DNA of 40,924 nucleotides from contig CAJUMA010000014.1 in the NCBI GenBank assembly GCA_910587065.1, positions 1 through 40,924 on the forward strand, given 5' to 3'. This DNA is from an uncultured Bacilli bacterium (GTDB lineage: Bacteria; Bacillota_I; Bacilli_A; RF39; UBA660). The notes beneath the pieces are model-generated. The model was not told the origin of the DNA, searched no databases, and was given only the letters and a program-made list of their open reading frames with translations. This document shows, one piece after another, positions 32,527 through 40,924 of this stretch (its first letter is position 1; the number at the start of each line of letters is the position of its first letter). The position numbers and the translations under genes were made by a program.

Positions 32527-34857
32527 ATGAATTCACAAAAAGGAAGAAATAAAACGTTAATTCGTAAAGGTATAAAATATTATACCTTTTTTGTAATTAC
32601 CTTTTTTCTTTCTATTTCAACAGCTTTCGCGTATGATTTTAAGTATTCGGAATTTAACTGGGACGATTTTTATGAACAAAAGAAAACTTTCTGGGAAGAT
32701 TTATGTCGTCGTGAAGATGGTGGAGTAGATAATGAGTGTGAATTTACAGTCTTAAAAAGTCAAGAAAAGTTTTATAAAAAGTTTTATAAAGCTTTAGCTA
32801 AATATGAAAAAAAAGGGATTTTTGTCCCTGGTACTAAGGAATATGAGTATATTGATGATATTATTCTAGAAACAGTATTTTTTGAAATAAACCCATCTCT
32901 TTTTGCCGATGATGGGGCCGAGTATTCCGAATTTTTTGATCCAGCATCAGGAGATTCGGCATATAAAATAGATGAAATGGATTTAGAAGATCCAGAAATG
33001 GATATTGATTATACAAGAGAAGATATGCTTAATTACTTTGCTGAAGAAAAAGACACGATTAAAATGCTAATCCAAAACTTAATTGCTTACACAACTGATT
33101 GTTATGGTGTTTATGGAACACCAACTTATGTAAAAACAGATTCGGGAGATACTTATCCTAAGTGTAGTCAAGGAAAACCAACAACATTACCCAAAAGAGG
33201 AGAAAAGTGTACAGATCATATCTCAAATAACAGTATGGGATTTTGGACGTATTACATCAGTAAACTTCAGTATGATGAAACACTTCCTTGGTTTCAAAGA
33301 GGTTTAGTTCTTGCTTTTTTAGGAAGAAATCCCATAGATGAAAACTATGTAACATGTAAAAGTTATGACGGCTCTTATGCTGAAAAAACTATGTATGTTT
33401 ATAATGATGATCCAAGTCTTAATACAGATAGATTCTTTGATTTTTTAAGTTATAATCAATATTTTGATAATAAAGCACATTTACAAAGTCATTTTAAAGA
33501 AACAATTTTAGACCCGGCTGGTGTTGACTGTATGACTAATAAAGTTTGTGAAAATTCACTAGAATCTTTAGGAACAGAAACTGTTAATTATTATGAAGGA
33601 GAAGCAATTCTAGCAAGAAGAGATATAATTGCTGATATTCTAAGTATTTTAAATGATTATGGTTTTGATATCGGTTATACACCACTTGATGGATTTAAAT
33701 ATAATGAAGCAGAGGAACAAACAGCAGCTAGAAAAAGTTTCTATTGGCCAATTGGTAGTGATGAAACAGAAGAGAGAAATGGGGTAATTTATGCTGATAA
33801 AGAACCTGCTAGCACTGATGTTATTTCCGGATTTGGAACTCGTGAAAATCCCGTTACAGGAGAAGTTGAAGAACACTATGGCATTGATATAGCAGGTATT
33901 GAAGGCGTAACAAACGTTATAGCTGTTTATCGTGGTGAAGTTATAAGTGTTGTTTCTTCTTGTACAGTTGGCGACTATGAATGTAATGAAGGTTATGGAA
34001 ACACTATAATTATAGCTCATCCAAATAACGACTATACTGTATATGCTCATCTTGCCAGTATAGATCCAAGCGTCAGTGTGGGAGCAACTGTTGATAAAGG
34101 ACAACTGATTGGTAAAGTTGGTAGAACAGGTAAAACAAATGTAGCATGCTTGCATTATGAATTAAGAAAAGGGGGGAACGATATATTACATGCTGTTGAC
34201 CCATTAGGTGAACAAGATGCTAGTAACCCTCGACCAAAAGTTGCAGAAGGTGATTTTTCTGTTCATGAAACAACTTTATCTAAAGAAGAATTTGTGGCAA
34301 AATTAAGAGCTTACTGTGTAAATAATACATGTTCCCAAACATTTATGAATGTGTTTGTTGCTAATGCAGAACTCGTTTATGATGTTTCTGTTGCTAACAA
34401 TGTAAATCCTGAATTAGTTGTTATTCGTGGTGCAAAAGAAGGTATGAGTCCTGGAGGTAACACCAATAACTATTGGGGTATAGGTTGTGCCAATGGAAAA
34501 GGAGTGGGAGCCTGTCACCGTTACTCAAGTTTAAGTGATGGTATAAAAGGTTTTGCAAGAGCAGTAGCAGGCTATAATACTGTTGTTGATATGATGAAAA
34601 AGTATGCTTATATTGGAGCTGTATGGTATAACCCCGGTAGTTGGTCATTAGGTGGATGCAAGTATTATCCTTATATAAACAAATACATGAGTTCATCACG
34701 TTCATCGACTGTTAATCGTGTTTGCAACAGTGGCCCCGAATGTACAAGTAAAGGAGACTCTAGGTGTACTCCAACAAATGATGAAGACCAGGTGGCTTAT
34801 GCTATGTATAACGCAAGTTCCATGGTAAATATGCGATATGTCGCATTTGGATTATAG
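32527..34857 (+). CDS. secreted two-domain cell wall hydrolase (M23 peptidase plus glucosaminidase-like)
   Basis: 776 aa. Signal peptide or anchor at 15-35 (cleavage near AFA-YD). Residues 36-420 are an acidic extracellular region with several cysteines. An M23 peptidase domain at about 430-560 has zinc ligands H450 and D454 (HYGID), YAHL, and H543 in CLHYELR; the first His of the usual HxH is C541. The C-terminal part (about 580-776) looks like a glucosaminidase or lysozyme-type domain, with E638 in AKEGMSPGGNTNNYWGIG. Such bifunctional enzymes open peptidoglycan for the secretion channel. It follows VirB4 by 20 nt. Confidence 0.8.
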   Translation: MNSQKGRNKTLIRKGIKYYTFFVITFFLSISTAFAYDFKYSEFNWDDFYEQKKTFWEDLCRREDGGVDNECEFTVLKSQEKFYKKFYKALAKYEKKGIFVPGTKEYEYIDDIILETVFFEINPSLFADDGAEYSEFFDPASGDSAYKIDEMDLEDPEMDIDYTREDMLNYFAEEKDTIKMLIQNLIAYTTDCYGVYGTPTYVKTDSGDTYPKCSQGKPTTLPKRGEKCTDHISNNSMGFWTYYISKLQYDETLPWFQRGLVLAFLGRNPIDENYVTCKSYDGSYAEKTMYVYNDDPSLNTDRFFDFLSYNQYFDNKAHLQSHFKETILDPAGVDCMTNKVCENSLESLGTETVNYYEGEAILARRDIIADILSILNDYGFDIGYTPLDGFKYNEAEEQTAARKSFYWPIGSDETEERNGVIYADKEPASTDVISGFGTRENPVTGEVEEHYGIDIAGIEGVTNVIAVYRGEVISVVSSCTVGDYECNEGYGNTIIIAHPNNDYTVYAHLASIDPSVSVGATVDKGQLIGKVGRTGKTNVACLHYELRKGGNDILHAVDPLGEQDASNPRPKVAEGDFSVHETTLSKEEFVAKLRAYCVNNTCSQTFMNVFVANAELVYDVSVANNVNPELVVIRGAKEGMSPGGNTNNYWGIGCANGKGVGACHRYSSLSDGIKGFARAVAGYNTVVDMMKKYAYIGAVWYNPGSWSLGGCKYYPYINKYMSSSRSSTVNRVCNSGPECTSKGDSRCTPTNDEDQVAYAMYNASSMVNMRYVAFGL

Positions 34858-34865
34858 GAGGTATT

Positions 34866-35402
34866 ATGTTTAGTATTAATGAATCCCAAAAAAAAGTCCT
34901 AACAATTTGGGCTATAATTGGTATTGTTATATTACTTGCAGTAATCATAATCGCGATATTTACACCCGTAGAAAAGAAAGAGCAAGAAGAAAATATTACA
35001 GCAACTAACTCTAATAAAATAATTGACAGAAGTCGTTATTATACGGTAAAAAATGCTATAACCAAATATTACTCTTATATAAATATGCACGATTATGAAT
35101 CAGTTCTTCAAATCTTAGATGAATCCTATATAAGAGATAATGATTTAAATAAAGAAAATATAAAAAAAGTTTTACCCCAAAGTGATTTATCTATTTCCTA
35201 TCAATCAAAAATAATGTGTTTAAAAGATATTAAAGATGGTGTATATTCTTTTAGTGTTGAAGGAGAAGAGATAAGTGCTAATACTGGATCACTTATAAAT
35301 GAAAAGTATTACGAAATTGTTTTAGATGGTAATACTTCAGCTTTCAGTTTAAAACCAATTGATAAAACTATTTATGAAGAGGTGTGTAATGGAAAAAGTT
35401 AA
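34866..35402 (+). CDS. VirB8-like bitopic membrane protein, first
   Basis: 178 aa. One membrane segment at about 12-33 (TIWAIIGIVILLAVIIIAIF), a short linker, then an extracytoplasmic domain of about 120 residues starting YYTVKNAITKYYSYINMHDY with alternating strands, consistent with the NTF2-like fold of VirB8/TcpC proteins. No catalytic motif is expected. It lies 8 nt after the hydrolase and overlaps the next gene by 14 nt. The assignment rests on topology, size and operon position. Confidence 0.55.
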   Translation: MFSINESQKKVLTIWAIIGIVILLAVIIIAIFTPVEKKEQEENITATNSNKIIDRSRYYTVKNAITKYYSYINMHDYESVLQILDESYIRDNDLNKENIKKVLPQSDLSISYQSKIMCLKDIKDGVYSFSVEGEEISANTGSLINEKYYEIVLDGNTSAFSLKPIDKTIYEEVCNGKS

Positions 35403-35883
35403 AAAGTTTCTAACGGAAAATAAAGCACTTGTAATTATAGCTCTAATCTTTTTAACTTTAGCTTTCGTACTTTACTATGTAAATAATAAAAGAGAAAGTG
35501 TTACTTATAATCCAGAAGCCATGGGAGAGACTCCTTATGTAAAAAAAGAGTATAAGGCAAATGAATATATTAATGTTGAAATTGAATTAATTGATATTCT
35601 AAATGAGTATTATAGATATTTTATGCAAAAAAAAATAAAAAATCCTGAAGAAGCATATAAAATGCTTACAAATGAAAACCAATCAAAGTATGAAAGTGTT
35701 GATAAATATAAAAAGTATGTAGAAAAAACTATCACGATAAATACTTTAAACAATAAAATCAAAGAATATCGCAAAAGTCAAGAATATAAAAATGGCTATG
35801 ATATTATTGATTCAGAAGGAAATAAGTATACAATTATTGAAAATGCTGTATGGGATATAAAAATAATTGATAACGGTAAATAA
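35389..35883 (+). CDS. VirB8-like bitopic membrane protein, second
   Basis: 164 aa from ATG 35389 (MEKVKKFLTENKALVIIALI), chosen because GAGGTG lies just upstream; the more upstream ATG has no site. One membrane segment at about 13-32, then a domain starting with INVEIELIDILNEYYRYFM, comparable to the previous protein. Two adjacent proteins with the same topology suggest partner subunits of one periplasm-like ring or stalk. I see no catalytic motif. Confidence 0.5.
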   Translation: MEKVKKFLTENKALVIIALIFLTLAFVLYYVNNKRESVTYNPEAMGETPYVKKEYKANEYINVEIELIDILNEYYRYFMQKKIKNPEEAYKMLTNENQSKYESVDKYKKYVEKTITINTLNNKIKEYRKSQEYKNGYDIIDSEGNKYTIIENAVWDIKIIDNGK

Positions 35884-35903
35884 AAAAGAAGGGAGAACGT
35901 AGT

Positions 35904-37160
35904 ATGGATCCAAATAAATTAACTGAAACAGTAAATAAAACTCTTGAGAACAATACTATAGCTCCCACTTTAAATAATGCTCAAAACTTAGAGTCAAGTA
36001 CTTTAGAAATACCCATAAAGAAAAATGATAATAGTTTATTAGAAAATCCTGTACAAGAACCAGCTAGTCCACAAGAAATGGAAAATCCCATCGGCCGTGT
36101 TCCTTCATCTAACGAAGAATCAAATAGCCAAGAAAATGGTATAAATCCTGAGACTAAAGTTGATGCAGGAAAACAAATAAATGAAAATGGAGAGTTAGAA
36201 GACTCTAGCACTAAAAAAACTTTAAAAGCCGTTGGAAGAGGTGCTGCTGCTTACTTTACCCATGGTGAGTCAATTGGCAAAGATTCTCAAATAGTTAATT
36301 CAGCTCCAGTTGATAAAACAATTGGCGTAGTATCTGACCAATTAGAAAAAGTTCCAGGAGTTGAAGCAATAAGTAAGGAATTAGATGAAGCTGGTATTGC
36401 CGATGGAGTAAATGATGCCTTAGATGCTGTTGGTGCTGCTAAAAATGGGGATATTGCGGGAACTATTGAATCAGCAAACAAATTAAAAAAAGATACGAAA
36501 AAATTAAAAAAGACAATAATAATGGCCACTATTGGTATAATAACACCATTATTTCTAACAGTAATATGTGTTTGTATTATATTTGGTCCAATTATTGGAG
36601 GTTTCTTAGACGTCGTTGAAAGAGATAATTTAGAAGATCCGCTAACTGGAGAAATTGATGATCCCTATGGAGATACAGATCAAGAGCAAACGGGAAGTAT
36701 TATTGGAACAGTTGAAGACTTTGAAAATTTAAGCGATGCAAGAAAAGCAATTATTGAAGCTGCTGCTGCCGCAGTAGCAGCAGAAGTTCCTTATAGTTAT
36801 GGTTCACATCCTTTCGGTTCAGGATTAAGAGGAATACCAGAAGCTGGCTTAGACTGTGCTGGATTTGTCCAATGGGCTTTATGGACTGGACTTGGCGGAA
36901 ATCCTGGAAGATTAACGACTCAAGTAATAACTGACAAGATAGGTAAGGATTTTATTCAAATAAGTGCATCTGAATTAAAACCTGGAGATATAGGTTTGAA
37001 AAGATTAGGTGGTAGTACGGGTGATAACTACAATCATACGGGAATATATGCGGGAAATGGTTCTTGGTTCCATGCTTCCAGTGGTAAAAAAACGCATAAA
37101 GTTGTTAAAAGTAACTACACTAGTTTTACAATATATTTAAGATATAAAGGAGTTGACTAA
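35904..37160 (+). CDS. membrane-anchored NlpC/P60 cell wall hydrolase
   Basis: 418 aa. Residues 1-205 are a cytoplasmic-type disordered or helical region; one membrane segment at about 208-232 (ATIGIITPLFLTVICVCIIF); then an extracellular NlpC/P60 domain at about 285-415. The catalytic cysteine is C318 in LDCAGFVQW, the histidine is H378 in YNHTGIYAG, and WFHASS follows. It would cut peptide stems of peptidoglycan. Together with the M23/glucosaminidase protein it gives the operon two wall-opening enzymes. Start ATG 35904 follows AAGGGAG. Confidence 0.85.
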   Translation: MDPNKLTETVNKTLENNTIAPTLNNAQNLESSTLEIPIKKNDNSLLENPVQEPASPQEMENPIGRVPSSNEESNSQENGINPETKVDAGKQINENGELEDSSTKKTLKAVGRGAAAYFTHGESIGKDSQIVNSAPVDKTIGVVSDQLEKVPGVEAISKELDEAGIADGVNDALDAVGAAKNGDIAGTIESANKLKKDTKKLKKTIIMATIGIITPLFLTVICVCIIFGPIIGGFLDVVERDNLEDPLTGEIDDPYGDTDQEQTGSIIGTVEDFENLSDARKAIIEAAAAAVAAEVPYSYGSHPFGSGLRGIPEAGLDCAGFVQWALWTGLGGNPGRLTTQVITDKIGKDFIQISASELKPGDIGLKRLGGSTGDNYNHTGIYAGNGSWFHASSGKKTHKVVKSNYTSFTIYLRYKGVD

Positions 37161-37161
37161 T

Positions 37162-37872
37162 ATGAAAAAAATATTCTTAACGTTTACATTTGTTTTTGCT
37201 TTTTTCTCATTTTATGGAAATGTCAACGCAATAAATACTTATAATCAAGTTAACGTAAAAACGGCCTTCGAGGAAAATATTGATTTAGAAAAAATCGAAG
37301 AAATTGAAATCCATCTTGAAGATGCTACAGAATATTCTAAAGATTATATCTTAGAAAAAAGCAATAACTTTGAATTAACCATTAGTGATGCCCCATACGG
37401 ACCTTATCAATTCGTTTATGGGGTTGTAATTGGTGATAAAATAGGTTATTATAATGTATCAGCAGAGGTAAATATACTCAATGATGATAATTCATTAGAA
37501 GTATTAGTTAGTGTTACAACAAATAAAAACACAACGACAAATAAAACTCTAACAGAAGAGTCAATCAATAGAATAGTTGGATCAGTTACACAAACAACAA
37601 CCACTAAAGTAACTGAAAATGATAATGCTGGAATAATTATTGATGATGAAACTGATCACGATGATTCTGGACTTAGTGTAGAAGAAGAAACAACTACTAC
37701 TGTTTCTAAAGATGTTGAAGAAGCAAGAAAAAAAGAAAAACAGGAAGAAAAAAAAATAGAAACTAGAAAAAGAAATAGTTTAATTGGAAAAATTATGTTT
37801 TCTATAATCGGAGTTACACTTCTAATTGGAATTATTTATGCATCAGTAAAAATACTTAATGCTAATAAATAA
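37162..37872 (+). CDS. secreted, C-terminally membrane-anchored protein of unknown function
   Basis: 236 aa from ATG 37162 (AGGAG upstream; the TTG at 37153 is rejected). Signal peptide ending near VNA, an extracellular beta-rich domain (residues about 25-125, YGPYQFVYGVVIGDKIGYYN), a Thr/Glu-rich linker, a charged coiled stretch, then a membrane segment at about 207-230 (IMFSIIGVTLLIGIIYASVK). No known family. It lies 1 nt after the hydrolase and 57 nt before VirD4, so it is probably an accessory surface part of the machine. Confidence 0.65.
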   Translation: MKKIFLTFTFVFAFFSFYGNVNAINTYNQVNVKTAFEENIDLEKIEEIEIHLEDATEYSKDYILEKSNNFELTISDAPYGPYQFVYGVVIGDKIGYYNVSAEVNILNDDNSLEVLVSVTTNKNTTTNKTLTEESINRIVGSVTQTTTTKVTENDNAGIIIDDETDHDDSGLSVEEETTTTVSKDVEEARKKEKQEEKKIETRKRNSLIGKIMFSIIGVTLLIGIIYASVKILNANK

Positions 37873-37929
37873 GTATAGAAATATTCCCTAATTTAAGGTA
37901 TAATAAAATATAAAGAAGGAAGGGCTACT

Positions 37930-40842
37930 ATGAAAATAAAAGTATCAGCTAAAGATTTAGCTATTTTTGGCGTTTTTTGTTTGTTTTTACTTTATTTTAG
38001 TGCTATAGCAGTCCTAAATGTTTTTTCGTTAATAAATGATGGTATTTTTTATGGATTAATGCCTTTTGAAGCCTTTACTGGAAAATATATTGCTGGCACT
38101 CTAGTGGTCTTTATTTCTGTTTTAGTTGCCATCTTCTTTAGTGTGTCATCTTCTATTTTTGAGAGAAAAAGCGGTATTGGTTTTGAAATAGGTAGTAAAG
38201 AAGAAAAAGGATACTCAAGATGGCTTAAAGAAAAAGAAATGAAAAAAGCCTATAAAGTTGTAAAAGTTGGAGTAAAAGATGAAACTGCTCCAGCGGGAGG
38301 CATTGTTTTAATTAACAATGGTAAAGATATGTGGGTCGATGATGGTGAATATCATACACTAGTTATCGGAGTTACTGGATCAGGTAAAACAAGTGCTGTT
38401 GTAGACCCACTTACATACAGTTTAGTTAAGCATGGAGAAAGTATGGTATTCACTGATCCAAAGGGTGAAATATACAAAGATCATGCGGAGCTATTAAAAG
38501 CTCGTGGTTATAAAATAATTGTACTTAATTTCCGTGATCCACAAATGGGAAATGCTTGGAATCCTTTAACGTTACCATATAGACTTTATAAAGAGGGTAA
38601 TGTTGATAAGGCAATCGAACTTTTAGATGACGTTGCTAACAATATCGTAAAAGATAAACAAGCTCAAGATCCATTTTGGCAAAATTCATCATCTGACTAC
38701 TTTGCTGGATGTACTTTAGGGTTACTAGAAGACGCCAAAGAAGAAGAAGTTAATTTAAATTCAATTGGTTATATGACAACTGTTGGAGAAGATAAATTTG
38801 GAGCAGGCTCAACGTACATTCAAGAGTACTTTAAAATGAAAGGTGAACAATCTAGTGCTTACACATTTGCAAGTAACACGATTAATTCACCAACAGAAAC
38901 TAAGGGTGGAATCCTTTCAACTTTCCGTCAAAAAATTCGTATCTTCTCATCACGCGAGAATTTATCAGAGATGCTATCTTATTCGGACTTTAACATGCGT
39001 GATATAGGTAAAGAAAAAACAGCTGTATTTATGATTATTCATGATGAAAAAACAACTTATCATGCTCTAGCTACAATATTTATTAAACAATGTTATGAAA
39101 CACTTATTTCTGTAGCTCAAGAAAATGGTGGTAAACTACCTGTAAGAACTAACTTTATTCTTGATGAGTTTGCAAATATGCCAGCCCTTAAAGACGTAAC
39201 AACAATGGTTACAGCTGCTCGTTCAAGATTAATAAGATTTACATTTATTATTCAAAATTTCGCTCAGTTAAATGATGTATATGGCAAAGATGATGCTGAG
39301 ACAATTCGGTCTAATTGTGGTAATTTAATATACATACTAACAACTGAGTTAGCTGCTCTTGAAGAAATCTCAAAATTATGTGGAGAAGTTAAGAGCAAAA
39401 AAGATGATAAAACAGAATCTCATCCATTAGTAACAATTTCTGACTTACAGAAAATGAAAATGAACGAAGTTATCATTTTAAGAAATAGACAGCATCCCTT
39501 TAAGACTCAATTAGTACAAGCTTACACGGTCGACTGGGGATCATCACAATTTGGAAAGGCCGAACTTTACTCAAGAGAGAAAAAAGAAATTAAATTATTT
39601 GATGTTATTGAATTCGTTAAAGTTCGTAAGCGTAGTAAAATGGGAATTGATGATAAAAATGGAGCATCAGCTGGCTTACCAGGTGGTGGCGCTCCAAGTT
39701 TTGCATCGCTTGCGGGTGGTGGTTTTGGTGGAATGGGAACACCTCCTAAAATTCCGACATTTGAAGAGTTTATGGCTGCTCGAAATGCTCAAAAGGCTGC
39801 TGCCGCTAATAACTTAAATACGCCTATTAACTCAGTTAATCCTGGAAACGTAGGCAATCCATTAATCTCAGGAAATCCAAATTTTCCAATGCCAGGAAGT
39901 AGTGCTTTACCTAAAAAACCATCTATGCCATCATTTGATGTTGATGATTTAGTAAAAAGAATAGATGCTAAAATTGCAGAATTAGAAGCTCAAGAAAAAG
40001 CCGAGGAAGAAGCAAAGAAAAATGGTGGAGCATCTGTTCCATCTAATGCACAACCAAATGCTAGTGTAGTTTCCTCACCAAGTCCAAGTATACCATCTTC
40101 TAATGACATACTTAATGGAAACTTGACTAATCAAATAGGAACTACTCAAGTTCAAGAGCCTATAGTAAACATGGTTAATCCAGCATCTATTAAAGAGATT
40201 AAAGCAGAACCAGTTAGGGATATTGGCTTTAATCCATTCAATGAACAATCAAACGTAAAAGAAAATAAATTTATTGATAAAGACTTAATTAATACTTCTG
40301 ATGAATTGGTAGAAACAACTCCAATTAAAGCACCAGAGATACCAGTGCAAACTGATGAGAAAAAAGATACAGGAACTGTTCAAAACTTTGAAGACTTAAT
40401 AAAGAAAAATGAACCTGTAATGCCAGAAACAAAACCTAGTATCATGGTAGAAAATCCAATTGATACAACATCAGTTGCTCCTAAGTTACCAGAAGAACCT
40501 ATAATAGTTGGACCGTCTTCGCAAGCAGCACAACCAAAAGTAGAAGAAATAAAATTTGAAACTAATATAAAGAATGTTATTCCAGAAAATAATTTAGTTA
40601 GTCCTAGTGCTGATATAGCAACATCTCCAAGAGAAGAAGAAACAAAAGAACAAATTCAGATGAGCGCTAAACCTATTGAACAAGTTAATACAGTGGAAAA
40701 AGTTGAACCAACTGTAGTGCAACCACAAAATACAGTAGTTTCATCAGTACAACAACCACAATCAACAAATAATGTTCAATCAGTACAACCTAATAAAGTG
40801 TCAGATGATGCATTCTTTGATGATTTCTTTGAAGATGATTAG
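37930..40842 (+). CDS. VirD4/TraG-type coupling protein with a long disordered tail
   Basis: 970 aa. Two N-terminal membrane segments (about 8-33 and 52-75); Walker A GVTGSGKT at 147-154; a TDPKGEIYKDH motif; Walker B LDEFANM with D412-E413; TFIIQNFAQLNDVYG after it. This is the ATPase that recruits substrates (DNA-protein or protein) to the channel. After about residue 560 comes a 400-residue Pro/Asn/Glu/Ser-rich disordered tail, ending FFDDFFEDD, much longer than in typical coupling proteins (about 600 aa). A TATAAT at 37899 and AAGGAAGG precede the ATG, so it may have its own promoter. Last gene of the operon, followed by a terminator. Confidence 0.92.
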   Translation: MKIKVSAKDLAIFGVFCLFLLYFSAIAVLNVFSLINDGIFYGLMPFEAFTGKYIAGTLVVFISVLVAIFFSVSSSIFERKSGIGFEIGSKEEKGYSRWLKEKEMKKAYKVVKVGVKDETAPAGGIVLINNGKDMWVDDGEYHTLVIGVTGSGKTSAVVDPLTYSLVKHGESMVFTDPKGEIYKDHAELLKARGYKIIVLNFRDPQMGNAWNPLTLPYRLYKEGNVDKAIELLDDVANNIVKDKQAQDPFWQNSSSDYFAGCTLGLLEDAKEEEVNLNSIGYMTTVGEDKFGAGSTYIQEYFKMKGEQSSAYTFASNTINSPTETKGGILSTFRQKIRIFSSRENLSEMLSYSDFNMRDIGKEKTAVFMIIHDEKTTYHALATIFIKQCYETLISVAQENGGKLPVRTNFILDEFANMPALKDVTTMVTAARSRLIRFTFIIQNFAQLNDVYGKDDAETIRSNCGNLIYILTTELAALEEISKLCGEVKSKKDDKTESHPLVTISDLQKMKMNEVIILRNRQHPFKTQLVQAYTVDWGSSQFGKAELYSREKKEIKLFDVIEFVKVRKRSKMGIDDKNGASAGLPGGGAPSFASLAGGGFGGMGTPPKIPTFEEFMAARNAQKAAAANNLNTPINSVNPGNVGNPLISGNPNFPMPGSSALPKKPSMPSFDVDDLVKRIDAKIAELEAQEKAEEEAKKNGGASVPSNAQPNASVVSSPSPSIPSSNDILNGNLTNQIGTTQVQEPIVNMVNPASIKEIKAEPVRDIGFNPFNEQSNVKENKFIDKDLINTSDELVETTPIKAPEIPVQTDEKKDTGTVQNFEDLIKKNEPVMPETKPSIMVENPIDTTSVAPKLPEEPIIVGPSSQAAQPKVEEIKFETNIKNVIPENNLVSPSADIATSPREEETKEQIQMSAKPIEQVNTVEKVEPTVVQPQNTVVSSVQQPQSTNNVQSVQPNKVSDDAFFDDFFEDD

Positions 40843-40866
40843 AACACAGATCGTGTTCTTTTTTTA
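40841..40866 (+). terminator. terminator of the secretion operon
   Basis: Perfect 7-bp stem agaacac (40841-40847) with gtgttct (40853-40859), 5-nt loop, then T7. It starts inside the stop codon of the coupling protein. Confidence 0.9.
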
Positions 40867-40880
40867 TGTAAAAAAAACAC

Positions 40881-40924
40881 TTGACAAGACGATTAGGGCT
40901 TGCTAAAAAAAAAAAAAAAAATGC
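40881..40924 (+). promoter_or_regulatory. possible promoter and A17 run at the window end
   Basis: TTGACA at 40881-40886 would suit a -35 box for a gene beyond the window; the -10 is not visible. A17 at 40905-40921 follows. It may be a contig-end or low-complexity artefact, so the promoter call is weak. Confidence 0.25.

Noticed and set aside
33649..34155. 168-aa open frame antisense to the M23 domain
   Set aside because: No ribosome site, and it mirrors the codon bias of the plus-strand gene.
40905..40921. A17 run as a functional element
   Set aside because: It is at the extreme end of the window and most likely a low-complexity or contig-end effect.
1..40924. CRISPR array
   Set aside because: No regularly spaced direct repeats and no cas-like genes were seen.

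Overview
The window is AT-rich DNA with compact genes, strong GGAGG-type ribosome binding sites, ATG/GTG/TTG starts and many short stem-loop plus T-run terminators. TGA is used as a stop (for example at the end of the sortase gene), so this is the standard bacterial code and not a mycoplasma code. The gene content (rpoZ, infC-rpmI-rplT, a class II thymidine kinase, a Gram-positive type IV secretion operon, a sortase, a possible CotD-like protein) points to an uncultured low-GC Bacilli/Firmicutes lineage, perhaps near the RF39/Erysipelotrichia side. The lineage is inference; no marker was compared.

Region 1 (1-8.7 kb) is mobilizable-element territory. On the minus strand are a MobV-type relaxase, a frameshifted two-membrane-segment protein and an amidoligase. 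On the plus strand are a serine recombinase that has lost its catalytic domain, a hairpin-rich candidate oriT, a second MobV relaxase broken by a frameshift, and a UbiB/ABC1-like kinase. The two relaxases share a C-terminal KDDFEI tail. The pattern suggests one or two decaying integrative mobilizable elements.

Region 2 (8.8-16.3 kb) is accessory: a HAD phosphatase, a 53-aa small ORF, a NUDIX hydrolase, three tandem paralogous membrane proteins on the minus strand, two small unknown genes, and a surface module made of a Cys-Gln thioester-domain adhesin with its own sortase, followed by rpoZ.

Region 3 (16.3-27.3 kb) is mostly chromosomal. It holds a P-type Ca2+ ATPase; the infC-rpmI-rplT operon with a probable attenuator leader, a non-canonical infC start and an L20 carrying an extra SAP/Rho-N-like domain; gene debris including a Fic N-terminal fragment; an operon of one small protein and two mTERF-like helical repeat proteins; and a nucleotide operon (thymidine kinase, histidine phosphatase, P-loop kinase fused to a CYTH domain, thymidylate kinase-like protein).

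Region 4 (27.4-40.9 kb) is one long operon for a Gram-positive type IV secretion machine: VirB6-like, PrgI/VirB3-like, TrsD-like, VirB4 ATPase, a two-domain cell wall hydrolase, two VirB8-like proteins, an NlpC/P60 hydrolase, a secreted membrane-anchored protein of unknown function, and a VirD4 coupling protein with a long disordered tail. No relaxase or integrase lies beside it in the window, so it may be part of a larger element continuing past the edge, a helper for the MobV elements, or a fixed secretion system.
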